A DNA stretch of 64,000 nucleotides. Source: a filamentous cyanobacterium ESFC-1 (lineage in GTDB: Bacteria > Cyanobacteriota > Cyanobacteriia > Cyanobacteriales > Spirulinaceae). The stretch is from positions 1,726,830-1,790,829 of the forward strand of contig KB904821.1 in assembly GCA_000380225.1 (NCBI GenBank), given 5' to 3'. Numbering within the stretch: the first letter of the stretch is position 1; each line of letters begins with the position of its first letter. Shown here piece after piece: positions 58,491-64,000 of the stretch. The translations under genes were made by a program, and so were the position numbers. The notes under the pieces are model-generated. The model was not told the origin of the DNA and searched no databases. It was given only the letters and a program-made list of their open reading frames with translations.

Positions 58491-61400
58491 ATGAGTCTCA
58501 CGAAATGGTTTGCTCGCACCTTTAACTGGTCGGCCCCCCAACGACCCAAACCCCAAGGGTTTAACACCTTCATCCTCGAACCCATCCTCACCCCCTCCGG
58601 CATCGTAGACGGGCCCGGAGACGACACCCCAGACCTCGATTTAGTGGGCGACAGCGACATCCCAGACCTCGGCGACTCCCCACCCGATGATGTCGGCATC
58701 AGCGACCCCTTCCCAGACAACGACTTTGACGACGTTCCCTTTTTAACCGACGACCCCCTCACCCCCAAATTTGACAAAGGAGTCTTCACCGTCGGCGACT
58801 CCGGCAAAGTCAGCATAGACTTCCTTTATGACGGCGGCGGTTACAAAGGTCAACTCGCCATCTTCAGCCTTGAAGGGATGGAAGACCTAGACACAGAGGA
58901 CTTCATCGCCGAAGCTGCCCGTCGCGCCGCCAGCAACTCTACCGAAGGCTACATCGTCATAGACGACGCATCCGAAGGCGCAAAATTTAGCGGCAGAACC
59001 GCCTGGGAAGGTGACTTTAACTCAGGCGATTACAAACAAGTCAAACCCTTCGACATGAATCCCGGCGACACCTTTGGGGTCATGCTCATTCCCAACGGCA
59101 CCGTCGAGCAAGTCGCCAATAACCCCAGCATAGGCGGCTCAATTCGCCCCCTATTCTCCCTAGAAACCGCCAACCCCAACGATGCTTTCCATGTGGGCCA
59201 AATCGCTGATGTCACCGGCGACGGCAACACCTTCGTCATGGAAGACTTGCGGGTAGACGGTTGGACAGACAAAGACTACAACGACATCATCTTCCAAGTC
59301 CGAGGTGCAACCGCCGAAGCCGTCGATCTCGATGAAGTCATTGATGCTGACCGGGATTGGCGACCGAGCGATATGGGTCAAGCCCTGATTGAATATGCGA
59401 AAGCCTATGTGAATGATGCTGAAACCGAAACAGAATTGCTCTTATCTAACACGGTAGAAGTCGATCAACCTTTCACTACAGCAATTGATACAGAGTCACT
59501 CTCTTATACAGAGGATACAGATTGGATAGAGTCTCTGATTGACGCAGTTGATACAGCTAAAGAATCCGAACAAACCAATGCTGTTATCCATCTCGATGTT
59601 GAATTAACGGAAACAACAAGTGAAGGAATTATTATTCCTCGCCATGAGTTAACAGCAGAAGAGATTAATGCCTTAGAATATGCCCGCGACAATAACGTCG
59701 TACTTGTTGTACCAGCAGGGGATGAAGGGCAGGAACTTTCTGCGATCGCTCAAGCCGCAGAACAATTTGATAACATTATCACAGTCGGAGCAGCAGAACA
59801 GACCGATCCAAATTTAGAACCCTTCAAAGGATTTGAACGAGCCGAATATTCTAACTTTGGTACGGGTCTCGATCTTGTTGCGGAAGGGGGAACACCAGAA
59901 AGTCCCATTGTTATAGACGGGACTGAAGAAACAGAAACAGCCTACGGAACTTCTGTTGCATCATCTAAAGTGACAAAAGCTATTTCTCATGTTTGGGCGG
60001 TCAATCCTCAACTAAGTTACACACAAGTCATTGACATTCTCAAAACTACCGCAACCGATTTAGAGACACCTAACTGGGATCGAGAAACTGGTGCAGGATT
60101 ATTGAATTTGATGGCTGCAATCCATCTAGCCAAAGTTACCAAACCCGGAGAAGAATTTTCTGATTCCGTTGCGATCGAACCACCGAAACCCTCCTCTTTG
60201 TTTAAACCTCTCAATCCGAGCAAAATACCAGAAAGTGTTGGCAAAAAAGAAGAAAATGTACTGCGTCAAAAGTTTGTCGATCTAGACTTGGGATTACTAG
60301 AAAAGACACAAGAATCTCAAGGTCAAACTATCACACTGAATTTGTTTGATGATGTTTCTGTAGATGTCAAACTCGATCCAGTAGAGTTTTCATCAGATGG
60401 AGGAAATTTGGTTCGCGTTGGTAAAATTCCGGGAGTAGAATATAGCGAAGTTATCCTAGTCAAGAGTAAAGATAGTGATGTTGCGGTTGGAAAAATCAGG
60501 GTTGATGACAAACTTTATGAAATCCGCTTTGTTAGCGATGGCGTTCATGTAGTCCGAGAAGTTGATCTGTTTGCTATTAATGAAGAAGTAGATAATAACA
60601 AAGAAAGTTCGACACCAAATTTTGGTACACCTCCAGCACAAGCTGATGGAGATGCAGGCTACATTTGTTCTTGTGGAGTATTTGTCGGTACGCCAGCCAC
60701 AGCTAAAGACGTACTTGAAAGTAGCGCCTATAGTTTAACGGAACAAGGCGCATCTATTTTCAAAGCCAGTGATGAAGTTACTACAAATCTGCCCGATTTT
60801 CCACAATATGATGGGTTATCGATGAAACCTTTGACAGCATCCGATACTATATACTCGGCTGCTGATGGTACGAATTCTTCTGTGAGTAGTAGTATTTCAG
60901 TCGGGGTTGCATCTGGAGATACTATAGTTGCAGGTGATTCAGATGTTGATAATGGTTCAATTATTGATGTAATGGTTGCATATACCCCAGAAGCACGACA
61001 AGCAAAAGGGGGGATTGCTGCCATTAAAGCACTGATTGCTCAAACAGAAGCCGAAACTAACCAAGGCTATAAAAATAGTGGCATCAATCAGCGAATCCGG
61101 ATTGTACATACAGCGGAAGTTTCTTACACGGAATCGCAAGATTCTAGTAAAGACCTAGATCGACTAACCAATAAAAATGATGGCTATTTAGATGAAGTAC
61201 ATACACTACGGGACAAATACTCAGCCGACATGGTGAGTTTGTGGACGAATAAGTTATCTCCAGGAAATGCAGGTTTAGCTTGGTTAGGAAAGGGTAGTTA
61301 CAGTTTTGAAAAATCAGCATTTAGTGTAGTCAAAACAAATCAAGCATTATGGAATCTGACTTTTTCTCACGAACTTGGTCATAACCAGGGTGCAGGACAC

Positions 61401-64000
61401 GATCTAGGTAATGGAAACGGAGCATACAACTACTCTCACGGCTACGTTGCCCCAGATAAATCATTCCGCACAATTATGGCTTATAATCCCGGTGGAGTTC
61501 CACGACGGAATTATTGGTCTAACCCCGATGGAACATACGAAAATACTGGCAAAATTACTGGAATAGCTGGTCAAGCAGATAATCGTCTAACTTTAAATAA
61601 TACGGCGCAATATGCAGCAAATTGGCGACATTCCAATGATAATCTTGCAACTGCTAAAAGTATTACTGGTTCTTCAGTGAGCGTTACAGGTTTAAATGTT
61701 AATGCAACAGAAGAAACAAGCGAAAGCAATCACGCAGGTAACTCAGGAGGAAAATCTGTTTGGTGGTCTTGGACTGCTCCCAGTTCTGGTAGTGTAACAG
61801 TTTCGACCGCCGGAAGTAACTTTGATACTCTTCTTGGAGTTTATACGGGTTCATCTGTCGCTAGTTTAGCAACAATCGCCAGCAATAATAATGACCCTAG
61901 TGGTGGCACGGCCAGTAAAGTGGCATTTAATGCCGTAGCTGGTCAAACTTACAAAATTGCTGTTGATGGTCATAATAAAGCGACAGGTAAAATCAAACTC
62001 AATCTGACTCAAAATCAACCTGTAGCCAAACCAACCGTTACTCTCAGTACCAATGATAGTTTTGTTGGCGAACCCTCTAATTCTGGTTCTTTCCGTATCA
62101 GTCGCACGGGAAGCACGGCACAAGATTTATGGGTCAACTACTCCGTTGCGGGTAATGCCTCTAACGGGAAAGATTACTCCAATTTAAGCGGTTGGCTGAA
62201 AATTCCAGCAGGTGCAAGTAGTGCTTTAATTCCTATCAATGTCATTGATGACACCCTTTATGAAGGGAATGAAACTGTTACTATTAACCTTGCCGCCAAT
62301 AATAACTATTCCCTGAGCAATTCTACGAGCGATCGCACCCGTACAATTACAATTACTGACAATGATTCACCTCCAAAATCAACTATTAGCTTAAGTGCAA
62401 GCGATCGATATGCCTACGAACGAGAGTTAGGACAAAGCCCAAATGGTGGACTGTTCAAAGTGACCCGTAGCGGTGGCAATAACAACAAAGACGAATATGT
62501 TTACTACAGTATTAGCGGTAATGCCAGCAATGGCAGTGATTACAATACCCTTTCTGGCTATGTCAAAATTCCTGCGGGTTCAACTACTGCCTATATTCCC
62601 GTTAACGTCAAAAATGACTCAGCCTTTGAAGGAACAGAAAAAGTAACGCTCTCGTTAAAAACCAACAGCAATTACAATATTAATAACAGCGTCAAGAGCG
62701 ATTTTGTCTACATTTTTGACAACGACTACAAACCCACCATCAGTATCAGTAACTATGACAGCTATGCCAATGAAAGTGGCAACAGTGGTTCAGTACGAGT
62801 GACTCGTAGTGGTGGCAACATCAATAGCAGCCAACGGGTCTACTACAACCTCAGTGGTACAGCAGGTAATGCCAGTGACTATAGTTACCTTCCGGGTTAT
62901 GTAGATATTCCAGCCGGTTCGACAACTGCCTACATTCCCATTAAACCCATCAACGATTCTCGCTACGAAGGCACCGAACAGGTTCGGGTAAATCTGCAAT
63001 CGAATTCGATGTATAACAACGGCAGTAGCACCAGTGGCTATGTCAACATTTACGACAACGACCCCCGTCCTAAATCTACAATCAGCATCAGTAACTACGA
63101 TACGATAGCCAGCGAAAGTGGCAATCACGGTTCTGTACGAGTTACTCGTAGTGGAGGCGACAATTCCCGCGCAGAAACTGTGTATTATCGGTTGTCGGGA
63201 AGTGCGACTAATGGCAGCGACTACAGCCGATTGACTGGTTCTATCACTATCCCTGCTGGTTCTAGTACCGCTTATATTCCGGTACGTCCGATTAATGACA
63301 GTACCTACGAAGGAACTGAGCAAATGCGGGTGACATTACAGTCGAGTTGGACATACAACAATGGCAGTAGTACCAGTGGCTATGTCAACATCTACGACAA
63401 TGACCCCCGTCCCACCTCAACCATCAACCTCTACAGTAACGATACTGCGGCTTACGAACGTAATCCCGGTCAAACTCCTAACAATGGTCAATTCTACGTT
63501 TACCGCAGTGGTGGCGATAATACTCGCGCTGAGACGGTTTACTACAATATTGGCGGTAGTGCAACCAATGGCAGCGACTACAGCCGCTTATCGGGTTATG
63601 TCACCATTCCGGCAGGTTCGAGCTTTGCCTACATTCCGGTCAATCCCATCAACGATTATCGTTACGAAGGTACAGAGAATGTAACTCTGAGTTTGCGTAA
63701 TGTCGGGGGTTACAAGTTAGGAAGTAATACGTCTCGTACGGTCAACATCTACGATAACGACCCGCGTCCCACCTCCACCATTAACCTCTACAGTAACGAT
63801 ACTGCGGCTTACGAACGTAATCCCGGTCAAACTCCTAACAATGGTCAATTCTACGTTTACCGCAGTGGTGGCGATAGTACTCGCGCTGAGACGGTTTACT
63901 ACAATATTGGCGGTAGTGCAACCAATGGCAGCGACTACAGCCGCTTATCGGGTTATGTCACCATTCCGGCAGGTTCGAGCTTTGCCTACATTCCGGTCAA
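58491..64000 (+). CDS. Giant protease-like protein (DUF4114, degenerate S8, M12-like, PPC-like, Calx-beta), 3' end outside
   Basis: At least 1836 residues, running past the window. No classical signal peptide. An acidic N-terminus (about 40-95) is followed by a DUF4114-type segment (about 235-275, DGWTDKDYNDIIFQVRG). Then a partial subtilase fold with Ser488 (GTSVASSKV) but no His/Asp half and an oxyanion Asn replaced by Asp411. Then a metzincin metalloprotease (about 815-1045) with HELGHNQGAGH (His960, Glu961, His964, His970) and Met996 in TIMAYN. A PPC-like beta domain (about 1065-1175) and six visible Calx-beta repeats of about 110-119 residues follow. It looks secreted, perhaps calcium-dependent and adhesive, with one working protease domain. 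Confidence 0.85.
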   Translation, partial: MSLTKWFARTFNWSAPQRPKPQGFNTFILEPILTPSGIVDGPGDDTPDLDLVGDSDIPDLGDSPPDDVGISDPFPDNDFDDVPFLTDDPLTPKFDKGVFTVGDSGKVSIDFLYDGGGYKGQLAIFSLEGMEDLDTEDFIAEAARRAASNSTEGYIVIDDASEGAKFSGRTAWEGDFNSGDYKQVKPFDMNPGDTFGVMLIPNGTVEQVANNPSIGGSIRPLFSLETANPNDAFHVGQIADVTGDGNTFVMEDLRVDGWTDKDYNDIIFQVRGATAEAVDLDEVIDADRDWRPSDMGQALIEYAKAYVNDAETETELLLSNTVEVDQPFTTAIDTESLSYTEDTDWIESLIDAVDTAKESEQTNAVIHLDVELTETTSEGIIIPRHELTAEEINALEYARDNNVVLVVPAGDEGQELSAIAQAAEQFDNIITVGAAEQTDPNLEPFKGFERAEYSNFGTGLDLVAEGGTPESPIVIDGTEETETAYGTSVASSKVTKAISHVWAVNPQLSYTQVIDILKTTATDLETPNWDRETGAGLLNLMAAIHLAKVTKPGEEFSDSVAIEPPKPSSLFKPLNPSKIPESVGKKEENVLRQKFVDLDLGLLEKTQESQGQTITLNLFDDVSVDVKLDPVEFSSDGGNLVRVGKIPGVEYSEVILVKSKDSDVAVGKIRVDDKLYEIRFVSDGVHVVREVDLFAINEEVDNNKESSTPNFGTPPAQADGDAGYICSCGVFVGTPATAKDVLESSAYSLTEQGASIFKASDEVTTNLPDFPQYDGLSMKPLTASDTIYSAADGTNSSVSSSISVGVASGDTIVAGDSDVDNGSIIDVMVAYTPEARQAKGGIAAIKALIAQTEAETNQGYKNSGINQRIRIVHTAEVSYTESQDSSKDLDRLTNKNDGYLDEVHTLRDKYSADMVSLWTNKLSPGNAGLAWLGKGSYSFEKSAFSVVKTNQALWNLTFSHELGHNQGAGHDLGNGNGAYNYSHGYVAPDKSFRTIMAYNPGGVPRRNYWSNPDGTYENTGKITGIAGQADNRLTLNNTAQYAANWRHSNDNLATAKSITGSSVSVTGLNVNATEETSESNHAGNSGGKSVWWSWTAPSSGSVTVSTAGSNFDTLLGVYTGSSVASLATIASNNNDPSGGTASKVAFNAVAGQTYKIAVDGHNKATGKIKLNLTQNQPVAKPTVTLSTNDSFVGEPSNSGSFRISRTGSTAQDLWVNYSVAGNASNGKDYSNLSGWLKIPAGASSALIPINVIDDTLYEGNETVTINLAANNNYSLSNSTSDRTRTITITDNDSPPKSTISLSASDRYAYERELGQSPNGGLFKVTRSGGNNNKDEYVYYSISGNASNGSDYNTLSGYVKIPAGSTTAYIPVNVKNDSAFEGTEKVTLSLKTNSNYNINNSVKSDFVYIFDNDYKPTISISNYDSYANESGNSGSVRVTRSGGNINSSQRVYYNLSGTAGNASDYSYLPGYVDIPAGSTTAYIPIKPINDSRYEGTEQVRVNLQSNSMYNNGSSTSGYVNIYDNDPRPKSTISISNYDTIASESGNHGSVRVTRSGGDNSRAETVYYRLSGSATNGSDYSRLTGSITIPAGSSTAYIPVRPINDSTYEGTEQMRVTLQSSWTYNNGSSTSGYVNIYDNDPRPTSTINLYSNDTAAYERNPGQTPNNGQFYVYRSGGDNTRAETVYYNIGGSATNGSDYSRLSGYVTIPAGSSFAYIPVNPINDYRYEGTENVTLSLRNVGGYKLGSNTSRTVNIYDNDPRPTSTINLYSNDTAAYERNPGQTPNNGQFYVYRSGGDSTRAETVYYNIGGSATNGSDYSRLSGYVTIPAGSSFAYIPV
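63411..64000 (+). repeat. Near-identical 357-bp tandem duplication of a Calx-beta unit
   Basis: The segment from 63411 recurs at 63768, a period of 357 bp (119 codons). Over the visible 233 bp only a handful of bases differ (for example TCAACCATC versus TCCACCATT, and GATAATACT versus GATAGTACT), so the duplication is recent or under gene conversion. More copies may lie beyond the window. Confidence 0.9.

Noticed and set aside
58454-59381. Long minus-strand frames opposite the giant protease
   Set aside because: They result from the GC-rich codon pattern of the plus-strand gene; the plus frame has clear domains.

Overview
The window is a chromosomal segment of a cyanobacterium, probably filamentous. 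The octamer GCGATCGC (HIP1) recurs throughout. Two tiny photosynthetic subunit genes are present, petN and psbY. There is a Rieske oxygenase of the Tic55/pheophorbide oxygenase type, a PATAN response regulator, an hpsE-like hormogonium polysaccharide glycosyltransferase, a PEP-CTERM protein, and heptanucleotide tandem repeats (STRRs) in many intergenic gaps. The genus cannot be fixed from the sequence. No rRNA, tRNA, transposase, phage gene or CRISPR array was seen.

Layout. 0.1-8.5 kb: DUF4385 protein, a large PAS/GAF hybrid histidine kinase, a peroxiredoxin-like protein without the usual cysteine, a YdcF-DUF2079 pair and a small membrane protein. 8.6-16.5 kb: petN, a 49-residue membrane peptide, an ammonium transporter fused to a histidine kinase, a secreted CAP-domain protein, a membrane-anchored GrpE-like protein, and purH. 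16.6-22.1 kb: two glycosyltransferases, a universal stress protein, cysS and a histidine-rich COG0523 GTPase. 22.2-27.1 kb: a DUF433/DUF5615 toxin-antitoxin pair whose toxin carries a nonsense codon, then a two-gene unit with a 948-residue dynamin-like GTPase and a hydrophobic coiled-coil partner. 27.2-36.9 kb: DUF29, NlpC/P60, PATAN regulator, transglutaminase, a GAF-GGDEF-EAL protein with a likely bilin cysteine, a DUF697 GTPase and a nuclease-like protein. 37.3-47.6 kb: polyprenyl-phosphate glycosyltransferase, a STAND ATPase with TPRs, a sulfotransferase, psbY, and three sugar-transferase genes. 47.6-57.9 kb: era, typA, a third membrane GTPase, a secreted repeat protein, the Rieske oxygenase, a cupin, a 66-bp tandem array, a second STAND ATPase and a von Willebrand A PEP-CTERM protein. 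58.5-64 kb: the 5' part of a giant secreted protein (DUF4114, degenerate subtilase, metalloprotease, Calx-beta repeats) that runs off the window.

Signalling is dense: ammonium, light or redox, and c-di-GMP modules all occur, none next to its partner regulator. Surface polysaccharide and secreted adhesion or protease genes suggest a motile, mat-forming way of life (inference).

The most distinctive features are four. (1) The dynamin-like GTPase unit has no HIP1 sites and sits beside a decayed toxin-antitoxin pair, so it may be a defence or membrane-remodelling island. (2) Dispersed repeats supply start codons, N-termini, C-termini or stop codons to neighbouring genes. (3) The Amt-histidine kinase fusion and the light-type GAF cyclic-di-GMP enzyme. 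(4) The chimeric protease with a dead subtilase half and freshly duplicated Calx-beta units. Two short inverted-repeat elements and several genes under 60 codons are also described.
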